Below, in pieces: positions 33,655-41,784 of a DNA stretch of 64,000 bases. The position numbers were made by a program, and so were the translations under genes. The first letter of the stretch is position 1, and each line of letters starts with the position of its first letter. The notes beneath the pieces were generated by a model. It had not been told where the DNA came from, ran no database searches, and saw only the letters and a list, made by a program, of their open reading frames with translations. This DNA is from Agathobacter sp. (GTDB lineage Bacteria > Bacillota > Clostridia > Lachnospirales > Lachnospiraceae), in contig JALEZW010000071.1 of assembly GCA_022772675.1 (NCBI GenBank), forward strand, positions 87,597-151,596, written 5' to 3'.

Positions 33655-34206
33655 ATGGGTAAATTAGGAATTGTATTACTGGTAATTGCCATTGTCCTGG
33701 TGGTTACCATGGTTGTCCTGTACTTTCTCGGAAAAAAGGCACAGAAGAAGAAAGAGGAACAGGACGAGCAGATGAAAGCTGTCGCCCAGACAGTAACGAT
33801 GCTGGTAATTGACAAGAAACGAATGAAGCTTAGGGATGCCGGACTTCCTGCCCAGGTAATGGAACAGACCAACAAAATGATGCAGCGTGCAAAGATGCCG
33901 ATTGTCAAGGCAAAAGTTGGTCCGAAAATCACAACTTTCATTGCCGACGAACAGATTTTTGATGAGATTCCGGTCAGAAAGGAAATTAAGGCAACTGTCA
34001 GTGGTCTTTACATCACCGCTATCCGGGGTCTTCGTGGTCCGTTGGAAAAGCCGGAAAAGAAGAAAAAGAACCTCCGGGCAAAGCTTCAGGCAAAATATGA
34101 CGAGGCCAATGCCCAGTTAAAAGAGGAAGAGGCTAAAGAAGCGAAGGCTAAGGCGGAAAAAGCAAAACAGAAGGAAATGAAAAAGAAGCTGAAACAGAAA
34201 GTATAG
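33655..34206 (+). CDS. conserved membrane-anchored coiled protein, unknown function
   Basis: A 183-residue protein. Residues 3-25 form one hydrophobic helix, followed by a lysine/glutamate stretch, a compact middle region (about 40-130; KVGPKITTFIADEQIFDEIPV and an Ala-Val-Ser strand) and a long Lys/Glu/Ala tail (135-183) that should be helical or coiled. The layout recalls YajC (one helix, basic cytoplasmic domain), but the sequence is not YajC-like enough to name it. ATAGGAGGAAA precedes the ATG. It is read away from the lipoprotein gene. Confidence 0.8.
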   Translation: MGKLGIVLLVIAIVLVVTMVVLYFLGKKAQKKKEEQDEQMKAVAQTVTMLVIDKKRMKLRDAGLPAQVMEQTNKMMQRAKMPIVKAKVGPKITTFIADEQIFDEIPVRKEIKATVSGLYITAIRGLRGPLEKPEKKKKNLRAKLQAKYDEANAQLKEEEAKEAKAKAEKAKQKEMKKKLKQKV

Positions 34207-34218
34207 GAGAACATCATA

Positions 34219-34617
34219 ATGGGAAGATTCGTAATCGTGTGTTAAACAAAGACCGGGCTTTTATCTGCAACAGCAGACCCCGAAGATTCGGCAAGTCCAT
34301 CACGGCAAATATGCTTACAGCCTATTACAGCAAAGGCTGTGACTCTGAAGAAATGTTTTCCGGACTTGCAATCAGTCAAAAAAAATTTTAAAAGATACCT
34401 GAATCAATTTGATGTGATTCATCTTGATATCCAATGGTGTATGATGGATGCCAAAATCTTTGCAAAGTATATCGGCTTTACAGAAGAAGAGGTTCAAAAA
34501 TTATGTAAAAAATATCCGGAATCCCTAAAACAATATACCGGTAAGATTCTTCTTGTGGGAATCAACTATGACAAAAAGACCAGGCAACATGAGTGCATAA
34601 TTGAAAAATTAGAATAA
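34219..34617 (+). pseudogene. decayed AAA-ATPase-like/PD-(D/E)XK nuclease family gene
   Basis: Remnants of a protein that is usually about 550 residues. It opens with a good ribosome binding site and MGRF, hits a stop after eight codons, resumes in another frame with AFICNSRPRRFGKSITANML (Walker A of PF09820), shifts frame again in a run of A near 34380, continues YLNQFDVIHLDIQWCMMDA, then jumps across a large deletion to the C-terminal GKILLVGINYDKKTRQHECI (DUF1703-type nuclease end). At least two frame breaks and one big internal loss make it non-functional. Confidence 0.85.
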
Positions 34618-34638
34618 ACGGGAAAGAGGAACTCCGTA

Positions 34639-35133
34639 ATGATCAAAGACATCATACTGTCAATTAAAAGTTTGCAGATAACAGAAAATGATGAAAGCGA
34701 CACGATGGAAGTGATTACCCCCGGAGATTATTATTTCCGGAATGGAAAGCATTTTTTTCTCTACGAAGAAACAGCCGAGGGAGAGAATGAAACAACAAGG
34801 AATATGATCAAGGTGACTGACAACTATATGGAACTGACGAAAAAGGGGTCCGTCAGTGTCCATATGATTTTTGAGTGCGGAAAGAAACATGTCACCTATT
34901 ATCATACGCCCTACGGAAGCCTGCTGGTTGGGATTGAAGCCTGTCGGATTGAGGTTTTCGAGGAAGATGACCAGATTACGGTGGAAGCAGAGTATGCTCT
35001 GGAAATCAATGATGAGCATCTGGCAGACTGCCATATCCGGCTCCAGGCAACTTCTAATGTTACTATTCACAGCCCCTCATCCACATGCGAGGTCCCGCCG
35101 GCTTCGCCTGCTTTCCCGCTCCTGCGGAGCTAA
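34639..35133 (+). CDS. DUF1934 (YwiB-like) beta-barrel protein
   Basis: A 164-residue protein with the DUF1934 calycin-like fold: GDYYFRNGKHFFLYEE, then TRNMIKVTDNYMELTKKGSV and HTPYGSLLVGI. The family normally ends near residue 143 (EINDEHLADCHIRL). The last 20 or so residues, rich in Pro and Ser, are read from a palindromic element (35075-35153), so the C-terminus is extended by repeat DNA. AGAGGAA precedes the ATG. Function is unknown. Confidence 0.82.
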   Translation: MIKDIILSIKSLQITENDESDTMEVITPGDYYFRNGKHFFLYEETAEGENETTRNMIKVTDNYMELTKKGSVSVHMIFECGKKHVTYYHTPYGSLLVGIEACRIEVFEEDDQITVEAEYALEINDEHLADCHIRLQATSNVTIHSPSSTCEVPPASPAFPLLRS

Positions 35134-35153
35134 GATTGCTTATGAGGATGAGG
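35075..35153. repeat. palindromic REP-like element at the end of the DUF1934 gene
   Basis: Outer arms CCTCATCC (35075-35082) and GGATGAGG (35146-35153) enclose GGC-TTC-GCC and GCTCC-TGC-GGAGC hairpins. It covers the final codons and stop of the DUF1934 gene and fills the space before convergent spoIIR. It could end transcription from both sides. Confidence 0.55.
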
Positions 35154-35163
35154 TTCCTGCTTC

Positions 35164-35781
35164 TCAACGGAAATATTCAAGTATTTTCCACCGTACCTCC
35201 ACCTTCCCGGAATTAAACACATCCGCATATTCGGCCTGGGTCAGAACCTCTCTTAGGGCATGGTCTGCTTCATCGTCCACCACCTCATAGACCGATCCCT
35301 GAAAGCACATATTCGGATAGAGAACACACCACCAGTTATGCCCCTTTCCTTCTCCTAACGTTATCTGAAGGGCACGGTATTTTCCGGCCGGAAAGGTATA
35401 ATTCCCGTATGTCTTTACCGGGAAATCCACATCTTTTAGTTTTGCAGAAGCACCATATGTATAGCCGTTTTTCTGTAATGCTGCTTCCGCTGTTTTAATA
35501 ATTTCTTCCATGTTGTTTTCCACAATCTTTTCTGTTTCCTTACGGCTCTTTGCACCTTTTAGTTTTTCCTCCATGAGATGTCCCACCGCATCCCGTACCT
35601 GAAGCTTTACCGCCTGATCCTCATCGGAATCACTGTTTGCCAGTACATGAAAACGCAGGATTTTTGCCGCAATTTCCGGCTGCAGGGGATCTGCCTTCTG
35701 CTTTGCTGTCACATGTGCGGTAGTCCCGGCCAGTATTGCCAGTAAAAAAAGAACCGTCAGAAATAATTTTTTATACTTCAT
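35164..35781 (-). CDS. spoIIR: stage II sporulation protein R
   Basis: A 205-residue secreted signalling protein. SpoIIR is made in the forespore under sigma-F and triggers processing of pro-sigma-E by SpoIIGA in the mother cell. The signal peptide is residues 1-27. Family motifs are ILRFHVLANSDSDEDQ and GHNWWCVLYPNMCF. AAAGGAGC precedes the ATG. I saw no convincing sigma-F promoter in the short upstream gap. It sits between the ger operon and the DUF1934 gene. Confidence 0.95.
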   Translation of the reverse strand: MKYKKLFLTVLFLLAILAGTTAHVTAKQKADPLQPEIAAKILRFHVLANSDSDEDQAVKLQVRDAVGHLMEEKLKGAKSRKETEKIVENNMEEIIKTAEAALQKNGYTYGASAKLKDVDFPVKTYGNYTFPAGKYRALQITLGEGKGHNWWCVLYPNMCFQGSVYEVVDDEADHALREVLTQAEYADVFNSGKVEVRWKILEYFR

Positions 35782-35834
35782 ATCAAGAATGCTCCTTTAT
35801 TGCTTCAATTTCTTTGATAGAAAAAGCATAGCCT

Positions 35835-36515
35835 TCATTTCCCGGTTCTATTCAAATTTATTCTTTGACGGTAACTATTCGTAAGGTGGCTCGAATAGTT
35901 ACCTTTGACATAATTTTTTTCCCACACAACGGTCCCGTTCTTTACCGAAAGATACGGCAGCTTAAGTTCCAGTCTCTGATTCTCCTGTTCATCCAGAAGT
36001 CTCCCCAGATTTAACAGCGTAATCTGCCGGTCTGACTCATGATTCTGCAGAAACAGCTCCAGATAAGAGCCCAGATCTTCCGGCAGATCTTTTTCTATTT
36101 CAAGGAGCCGGGAGGGATCCGCTGTCACACAGACATAGGTATTCCTTGGAAAAATTTCTGTCTCTTTCAAATAGGCAAGAGTCTGGTCATACCGAAAGGA
36201 ATCCTGCATCAGATTTTCTCCAAGAATCAGAACCTTCATATGATTGCAGTCTGCCAGCTTTTCCATCTCATCACTGTTTTTTTTCACACATTCTTTCATA
36301 CTTTTCCCCAGAACGGCCGGCGCATCCACCTTTGCCTCCTCCATATCCGTATTCTCCTTCTGGCTCAGTTCCGGAAAACCGTAGGAAAAGGCGATCTGTC
36401 CATCCTGTTCATCAATAAACGCCATCATGGGGAAACACCGATCCTCTAATTCTGTGGCACTGCATCCGCAGAGTATGAGGACAGTCATCAGAATAACCCC
36501 TATTTTATTTTTCAC
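35835..36515 (-). CDS. gerC: shortened Ger(x)C-type germinant receptor lipoprotein
   Basis: A 226-residue lipoprotein with a signal ending in ILCGCS (lipidated Cys near residue 17) and a GerAC N-terminal domain (TELEDRCFPMMAFIDEQDG matches the GerC start in pieces). Full GerAC proteins have about 370 residues; the C-terminal GerAC domain is missing. The last 27 residues run through an inverted repeat flanked by TTTGAC (35864-35909). Translation likely begins at GTG 36515, overlapping gerB by 11 nt. It would be the C subunit of the receptor in the spore inner membrane. Confidence 0.8.
   Translation of the reverse strand: MKNKIGVILMTVLILCGCSATELEDRCFPMMAFIDEQDGQIAFSYGFPELSQKENTDMEEAKVDAPAVLGKSMKECVKKNSDEMEKLADCNHMKVLILGENLMQDSFRYDQTLAYLKETEIFPRNTYVCVTADPSRLLEIEKDLPEDLGSYLELFLQNHESDRQITLLNLGRLLDEQENQRLELKLPYLSVKNGTVVWEKNYVKGNYSSHLTNSYRQRINLNRTGK
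35864..35909. mobile_element. 34-bp inverted-repeat insert flanked by TTTGAC in gerC
   Basis: GGTAACTATTCG (35870-35881) and CGAATAGTTACC (35892-35903) are perfect 12-bp arms around 10 nt. TTTGAC occurs directly on both outer sides, as a 6-bp target duplication would. It lies inside the gerC frame near its end. It encodes nothing, so it would be a miniature, passively moved element. Confidence 0.45.
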
Positions 36516-37629
36516 TTTTTTCACCGCCTTTCCCACTATTATCTGAGGCCTGCGTAATTCGTTGTACAATGAGTAACAGAATCGGGAGAAACAAAAGGAG
36601 GGGTGCTCCCACAAAAATCAGATAATTCCGGAAGTTCTCCCCGGACTCCCCGAAATATAAAACCTCCGCAACCAGAAAAACAAGCCCCATCACAGAAACA
36701 AGGTACCTCTTTTTTCCCTCTTTTCCAATCACCTTCTGCGCAAGCTCCTGTCCATAAAACAGGAACACCGTCACCAGTGCAAAAAGCGTGAAAAACCAGA
36801 TGCCAATCATAAAGGCATCCAGCCGTTTTAAAAAGCTCCCCCGAAGGTGGATGCTGCTCATAAGCGTAATCACCGGATAGCGCATGGTGGAAAGAGATGC
36901 ACTTCCAAAGCTGCCCAGCAGAATGACATAAAGAATGCCAAGTACCCCCACAGTAAACCAGAGTGCCCCGTAGACCGCCGCAGTCATTTTCCCCCAGTTT
37001 TTTTTCTCCACATAAGCCGGAAAAAACAGCACAAGAAAAAGCGGCATCAGGCAGAAAAATACGGTAAGGCTTCCCTCTAACACCCTTTGTGGTGGAGCCT
37101 GAAAAAAGCCTTCCAGATACCGGGGTTCCACATCCTTCGCCGCCATTAGAAGCATCACCGCAAGAAGCACAAAGAGAACTACAAATAAGATTTCATAAAC
37201 CCGTGCCCGGCTTTCAATTCCACCGCACACCGCATATCCTGCCACAAGAAGAACTAGTATAAGAATCAGCGTATAGGATTCCTCATTGATGAGTCCACGC
37301 TTCATGACATCGGAAAACATATAGGCGCCATAGCCGGACATTCCCACAAAATGGATAAGAAGAATGAGATAAATAAGTTTCTGCAGCCATAGGGGATGTG
37401 TCCGTTCCATAAAACTGATGATATCTGTCCCCATGCGTTTCATCACCCATGTAAGGTAGCATAGATACAAGCTTCCCAGCACTCCCCCCAGCAAAATAGA
37501 AAACAGCCCATCATTACCGGAAAATCCTGCCAGTGCTGACGGCAGAATCAGGGTACTCTCCCCCACAAAATCAAATACAAACAAACGGAATATCTGTCTT
37601 ATGGATATTTTGTTGTTGTCTGAAAACAT
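36505..37629 (-). CDS. gerB: endospore germination permease, GerAB type
   Basis: A 374-residue protein with about ten membrane segments, an APC-superfamily fold used as the nutrient-sensing subunit of Ger receptors. It begins SDNNKISIRQIFRLFVFDFV and has family-typical helices throughout. The ATG at 37629 has AGGGGAG upstream. It lies 19 nt after gerA and overlaps gerC. Confidence 0.9.
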   Translation of the reverse strand: MFSDNNKISIRQIFRLFVFDFVGESTLILPSALAGFSGNDGLFSILLGGVLGSLYLCYLTWVMKRMGTDIISFMERTHPLWLQKLIYLILLIHFVGMSGYGAYMFSDVMKRGLINEESYTLILILVLLVAGYAVCGGIESRARVYEILFVVLFVLLAVMLLMAAKDVEPRYLEGFFQAPPQRVLEGSLTVFFCLMPLFLVLFFPAYVEKKNWGKMTAAVYGALWFTVGVLGILYVILLGSFGSASLSTMRYPVITLMSSIHLRGSFLKRLDAFMIGIWFFTLFALVTVFLFYGQELAQKVIGKEGKKRYLVSVMGLVFLVAEVLYFGESGENFRNYLIFVGAPLLLFLPILLLIVQRITQASDNSGKGGEKSEK

Positions 37630-37648
37630 ATACTCTCCCCTCTGCTTT

Positions 37649-39127
37649 TCATTTTTTCCGCAGGCGCACCCGTTCTTTCCGCTTGGCATAGATGGGTCTT
37701 CTCGTCATGTTTTTCATGGGTGCCCGCCAGATGCTGTCCCGTTCATCGTGATACTCCGACAGTTCCGCCCCCACAAAGGGCATAAGATACGGAATCCCAA
37801 AACTCTCAAGTCTGGACAGATGAATGAGTACTGTAAGTTCTGCCAGAAGGAATCCAAAAAAGCCCAGCCAGCCTGACAGAATAATGAAATAAAATTTTAG
37901 AATCCGGAAGGAAAAAGCAAATTCCTCATTGGGAATGGCAAAGGAACAGAGTGCCGTAAATGCCACCACAATTACCACGATGGGACTTACCAAATTTGCA
38001 TCCACCGCAGCCTGACCAATAATCAGACCTCCTACAATCCCAATGGTGTTTCCCATGGCCCCAGGCAGACGAACGCCCGCCTCCCGCAGAAGTTCAAAGG
38101 ACAATTCCATCAGTATGACTTCTAAGACTGCAGGAAACGGAACCCCGATACGGGCCTCCCAGAAGGATAGAAGGAGGGGTGTGGGCAGAATCTGAGTGTG
38201 AAAATTTGTGACAGCCAGATACAATCCCGGCAGTGTCATGGCAAAAAAAGCTGCCATATACCGCAGAAGCCGTGCAAAGGTTGCCACCTCAAACCGATTG
38301 TAATAGTCGTCGTTTGTTTTTAAAAAGGAATTTAAATCCGTTGGCAGAATCAATGCCACCGGCGAGTTATCGCACAGCAACACAATCCGCCCCTCCAGGA
38401 TAGCAAGGGCCGCCCTGTCCGGCCGCTGGGTAGTCTGAAACTGCGGGAACGGGGAATACCATTTTTTCTCCGCCAGCTGCTCAAGCACGCCACTGTCGAT
38501 CACCCCGTCAATTTCATAGGCACTCAGCCGCTCCTTCACCTTTTCCAAAACAGACGGATACATTAAGTCCTCCATGTAAACCAGATCCACCGCCGTGTGG
38601 GAGCGTACTCCCTCTTTGATTTCCTGCACTTTCACCCGGGGGGAGCGGACTCGTTTTCGGATAAGTGCTGTATTCACTTTGACCGAGTCCGTAAATCCCT
38701 CCTTGGAACCACGGATTACTTTTTCTGAATCCGGCTCCTGCACTCCCATCCCCGGGTATCCCTTGTCTGCTATTTTTAAAGCTTTGGTATAACCGTCAAT
38801 AAACAAGACAGCATCTCCCGTCAGCATTCCGGCAGCGGCATCCTCAATCGTATCATAGGGTGTCACATCGGAAATTCCAAGGGCATTCTGATCCAGCACC
38901 TGGTTGAATTCTTCATCCGGCAGCCGGGAAAGGGAAGCCAGGAGCCGCCCTAATGCGGTATTTTCCAGCAGCATATTGCTGACTGCCACCTCAATATAGG
39001 AAAGGAAGCCTCTTCTGGTATTTCCCAGCTTCATCTCTTTCATTTTGATATCATCGCAGTCCTTAAAAAGTTCCCGGTAATGTTTGATATTTTCATCCAG
39101 ATTTATAGAGATTTTTGTCTGTCCCAT
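37649..39127 (-). CDS. gerA: spore germination protein, GerAA type
   Basis: A 492-residue receptor subunit. The N-terminal cytoplasmic domain (about 1-290) shows RSPRVKVQEIKEGVRSH-like sequence in short motifs (IRKRVRSPRVKVQE) and LEGRIVLLCDNSPVALI; the rest forms four to six membrane helices with LPGLYLAVTNFHTQILPT and GAMGNTIGIVGGLIIGQAAV. The A, B and C subunits form the germinant-gated channel. First gene of the operon; a GATAACC/GGTTATC repeat lies upstream. Confidence 0.94.
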   Translation of the reverse strand: MGQTKISINLDENIKHYRELFKDCDDIKMKEMKLGNTRRGFLSYIEVAVSNMLLENTALGRLLASLSRLPDEEFNQVLDQNALGISDVTPYDTIEDAAAGMLTGDAVLFIDGYTKALKIADKGYPGMGVQEPDSEKVIRGSKEGFTDSVKVNTALIRKRVRSPRVKVQEIKEGVRSHTAVDLVYMEDLMYPSVLEKVKERLSAYEIDGVIDSGVLEQLAEKKWYSPFPQFQTTQRPDRAALAILEGRIVLLCDNSPVALILPTDLNSFLKTNDDYYNRFEVATFARLLRYMAAFFAMTLPGLYLAVTNFHTQILPTPLLLSFWEARIGVPFPAVLEVILMELSFELLREAGVRLPGAMGNTIGIVGGLIIGQAAVDANLVSPIVVIVVAFTALCSFAIPNEEFAFSFRILKFYFIILSGWLGFFGFLLAELTVLIHLSRLESFGIPYLMPFVGAELSEYHDERDSIWRAPMKNMTRRPIYAKRKERVRLRKK

Positions 39128-39177
39128 TCTGCCTCTGTCCTGTAAATATAGTTTGGTTCCAGTCCCCTTACGAATTT

Positions 39178-39220
39178 GATAACCTGTTTCTTACCTGCAA
39201 ACATGACGATTCTGGTTATC
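39178..39220. repeat. inverted repeat upstream of gerA
   Basis: GATAACC (39178-39184) and GGTTATC (39214-39220) face each other across 29 bp in the gerA promoter region. It may be an operator or the trace of a small element. No matching sigma-G promoter could be placed with confidence. Confidence 0.3.
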
Positions 39221-39247
39221 TGATTCGAAAGAGCTCTGAATAATAAA

Positions 39248-39276
39248 AAAGATAGATACCTTCTGCATCTATCTTT
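39248..39276 (-). terminator. terminator of ispE-gntR
   Basis: AAAGATAGATGC and GTATCTATCTTT pair with one mismatch; the minus-strand tail is TTTATTATT. Confidence 0.85.
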
Positions 39277-39299
39277 ACTCTTTCCCTATTCGGTCTGAA

Positions 39300-39992
39300 T
39301 TATTCATTGTTTTCGCCATCGTCCTGACACTGGATCACACTCTTTACTGCAAGGGCCTGATTCTTCACATGCTCATGCATGGCAGATACTGCTGCGTCCT
39401 TATCCCGTTTCTTCAGTCCTTCTGCAATGGCATTGTGCTCCGCGATCAAAACCGGATAATTGGTAGGATCCTTAATGTATTCCACCCGGTAACGGTAGAT
39501 CTGCTCCCGCAGATTGTTTAGAAGTGAAACGAGCTTGGGGTTTCCCGTGGATTCAAAAATCACATCATGAAATTTCACATCTGTCTCTGCTATCTTTTTC
39601 AAGTCCCCTGATTTTGTACTGTTTTCAAACTGATCCTTGACATCCATCAGTTTTCTTAACTCCTCATCCGACATCTTATCGCAGGCAATCCTTACAGCCA
39701 GTTCGTCCAGTGCCTCCCGGATTTCCAATACGTCCTCCATGTCTTTTAAGGTCATCTTTGCAACTTCTGCGCCTTTTCTCGGTGTTGTAACAGCAAGGCC
39801 CTCCTGCTCTAACATACGGATTGCCTCCCTAATCGGGGTTCTGCTCACCCCAAGCTTTGCCGCCAGCTGCAGCTCCATAAGCCGCTCTCCCGGCTTTAAA
39901 TCCCCTTTTAAAATTGCCTCACGCAGTGTATTAAAAACAACATCCCTCAATGGCAGATACGCATTCATATTAAGCGTCAGATTCTCTGTCAT
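39300..39992 (-). CDS. GntR family regulator (FadR/FCD type)
   Basis: A 230-residue regulator with an N-terminal winged helix (LKPGERLMELQLAAKLGVSR, residues 30-55; TPIREAIRMLEQEGL) and a C-terminal all-helical FCD domain. FCD regulators usually sense organic acids through a metal site; DVKFHDVIFESTGN and EHNAI hold likely ligand histidines. It is 25 nt after ispE and shares its transcript, though a role in isoprenoid control is not known. Target unknown. Confidence 0.9.
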   Translation of the reverse strand: MTENLTLNMNAYLPLRDVVFNTLREAILKGDLKPGERLMELQLAAKLGVSRTPIREAIRMLEQEGLAVTTPRKGAEVAKMTLKDMEDVLEIREALDELAVRIACDKMSDEELRKLMDVKDQFENSTKSGDLKKIAETDVKFHDVIFESTGNPKLVSLLNNLREQIYRYRVEYIKDPTNYPVLIAEHNAIAEGLKKRDKDAAVSAMHEHVKNQALAVKSVIQCQDDGENNE

Positions 39993-40017
39993 GTTATCGT
40001 CTCCATTTCTGTGTTCT

Positions 40018-40893
40018 CTACTGTCTACGGTTATTATAAATCGAAGTCAGATATATCTGTCTGGCAAGTCCCGACTGTTTCATTTCCCGCAGAGCCCTCT
40101 TAGCCGTCTGTGCATCCTCAAAAAGTCCGAACACAGTGGGACCGCTTCCGCTCATCATGGAAGCCTTAGCCCCGGATTTCATCATCTGCTCCTTGATTTC
40201 TGCAATCACCGGATAGTGGGGAATCGTAACCGTCTCCAAAAGATTTCCCATATCAGAACAGATAGCCTCCAGATTTTTCTTACGGATATGGGAAATCAGG
40301 GCATCAATATCCGGATGTACCGTGGTCTCATCCAGCTTCAGATTCTGATATACAAACTTTGTTGAAACCGAAATCCCGGGCTTCGCGATTAATACCGGGC
40401 ACTTTACCATGGGCGGAAGCGGCGAAAGCTTTTCCCCGATTCCCTCTGCCAGTGCAGTCCCCCTCATAATACAGTAAGGAACATCGGCACCGATTTTAAC
40501 TCCCCGATTCATCAGTTCTTTTCTGGAAAGTCCCAGATCAAACATCTGGTTCATGCCATACAGCATGGCAGCAGCATCCGTGCTTCCTCCCGCCATTCCC
40601 GCTGCCACCGGAATCCTTTTCGTCAAGCTTACATCCACACCCTCCTGTATTCCAAATTCTTCCCGCAGGAGCTTTGCCGCCTTGTAAACCAGATTGTTCT
40701 CATTTACCGGAAGATATGGCAGATTGGTGTGAATGACAATCTCCGGCTCCCGGATTTTTTGAATCTTTAAACTGTCATAGAGATGTATGGTCTGCATCAC
40801 CATACGCACCTCATGATACCCATCCTCCCGCCTTCGAACCACGTCCAGTCCCAGATTTATTTTTGCCAGTGCTTTTAGTGTTAATTCATCCAT
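40018..40893 (-). CDS. ispE: 4-diphosphocytidyl-2-C-methyl-D-erythritol kinase
   Basis: A 291-residue GHMP kinase of the MEP isoprenoid pathway that phosphorylates CDP-methylerythritol. Motifs: ALAKINLGLDVVRRREDGYHEV at the N-terminus in short form (AKINLGLDV), the ATP loop RIPVAAGMAGGSTDAAA and C-terminal MSGSGPTVFGLF. GAGGAAATAC precedes the ATG at 40893. Its promoter is at 40925-40953. Confidence 0.96.
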   Translation of the reverse strand: MDELTLKALAKINLGLDVVRRREDGYHEVRMVMQTIHLYDSLKIQKIREPEIVIHTNLPYLPVNENNLVYKAAKLLREEFGIQEGVDVSLTKRIPVAAGMAGGSTDAAAMLYGMNQMFDLGLSRKELMNRGVKIGADVPYCIMRGTALAEGIGEKLSPLPPMVKCPVLIAKPGISVSTKFVYQNLKLDETTVHPDIDALISHIRKKNLEAICSDMGNLLETVTIPHYPVIAEIKEQMMKSGAKASMMSGSGPTVFGLFEDAQTAKRALREMKQSGLARQIYLTSIYNNRRQ

Positions 40894-40924
40894 TTGTATT
40901 TCCTCAGCATTTTTGTATACAATG

Positions 40925-40953
40925 ATTGTACTACAAAAAATACAATCGGTCAA
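40925..40953 (-). promoter_or_regulatory. ispE promoter
   Basis: TTGACC (40953-40948) and TACAAT (40930-40925) are 17 nt apart on the minus strand, in the gap after the metal permease gene. Confidence 0.7.
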
Positions 40954-40968
40954 ATAGTTACGTTAAAT

Positions 40969-41784
40969 CTATTCTTTGCACTTCTTTCCGAAAAAATAAG
41001 TCAGGAAATAAATAATTGATGCAATAATGACAATCATGGGTCCTGTGGCAACATTGGTATAGTAGGATAAAATAAGTCCCAGCACTCCGGAAAATACCGA
41101 AAACAAAATGGAAAAAAAGTGATACTCCCGCATATTAACGGAAAGGTTTCTGCTGGCTGCGGCCGGCAGAATAAGGAGTGCATTGATAATCAGAATTCCC
41201 ACCCACTTAATGGAGAGCATAACGATCAGTGCCACCAGAACCGCAAAAATATTATCCATAAGCTGTACCGGAATCTGCTTGCTTTTTGCCAGTGTCCGGT
41301 GAATGCAGGAGGCATTCAGCCAGTTAAAACAGACAAGCCAGAACCCCACAGTAATGAGAAAAATAATCACTAAATAAATAATTTCCCGATTGGTAATACT
41401 AAGTACATCTCCTACCAGGATGGCAGAATATTTGCTGAAATTTCCACCCTTTGATAAAATGGCAAGTCCCACTGCCACTGAGCAGGAGGAAAATACAGAT
41501 ATGATAGTATCGGTGGATGCCGTATTTTTGCTCCCGATCTTATTCAGCAAAAGTGCAAAAATCACCGCAAAAACCACCATGGAAATATTGGTATCTCCGA
41601 TTCCGCATACCACGCCTGCCGCAATTCCGGTTAATGCGGAATGTCCCAGCGCATCGGAGAAATATGCCATTTTTTTATTTACGATCATGGTTCCCATCAG
41701 TCCGAACAGCGGCGTAATAATGAGAATTGCAAGCAGCGCACTTCTCATAAAACCATAATCCATCCAGGATGTCCAGTCAATCAT
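40969..41784 (-). CDS. znuB: metal ABC transporter permease
   Basis: A 271-residue permease of the ABC-3 family (ZnuB/TroC type) with about eight helices; GHSALTGIAAGVVCGI is the family segment. It moves Zn2+ or Mn2+ through the membrane. The ATG at 41784 overlaps the ATPase stop by 8 nt and follows AAGGAGG. It is the last gene of engB-znuA-znuC-znuB. Symbol given by type; Mn2+ (Mnt/Sit) is possible. Confidence 0.88.
   Translation of the reverse strand: MIDWTSWMDYGFMRSALLAILIITPLFGLMGTMIVNKKMAYFSDALGHSALTGIAAGVVCGIGDTNISMVVFAVIFALLLNKIGSKNTASTDTIISVFSSCSVAVGLAILSKGGNFSKYSAILVGDVLSITNREIIYLVIIFLITVGFWLVCFNWLNASCIHRTLAKSKQIPVQLMDNIFAVLVALIVMLSIKWVGILIINALLILPAAASRNLSVNMREYHFFSILFSVFSGVLGLILSYYTNVATGPMIVIIASIIYFLTYFFGKKCKE

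Noticed and set aside
34339..34617. An intact 92-residue gene.
   Set aside because: Its first 12 codons come from another frame of the decayed ATPase gene and it has no ribosome binding site; it is part of the pseudogene.
39637..40365. A 242-codon plus-strand frame opposite gntR and ispE.
   Set aside because: It is the complement of two well-supported genes, has no ribosome binding site and its product is low-complexity Ser-rich sequence, so it is a shadow.
12783..40962. A dispersed family based on recurring AATAGTTAC/GTAACTATT near 12783, 35870 and 40953.
   Set aside because: Only 9 bp are shared and the flanks differ; chance could account for most of these, so only the perfect 35870 structure is reported.
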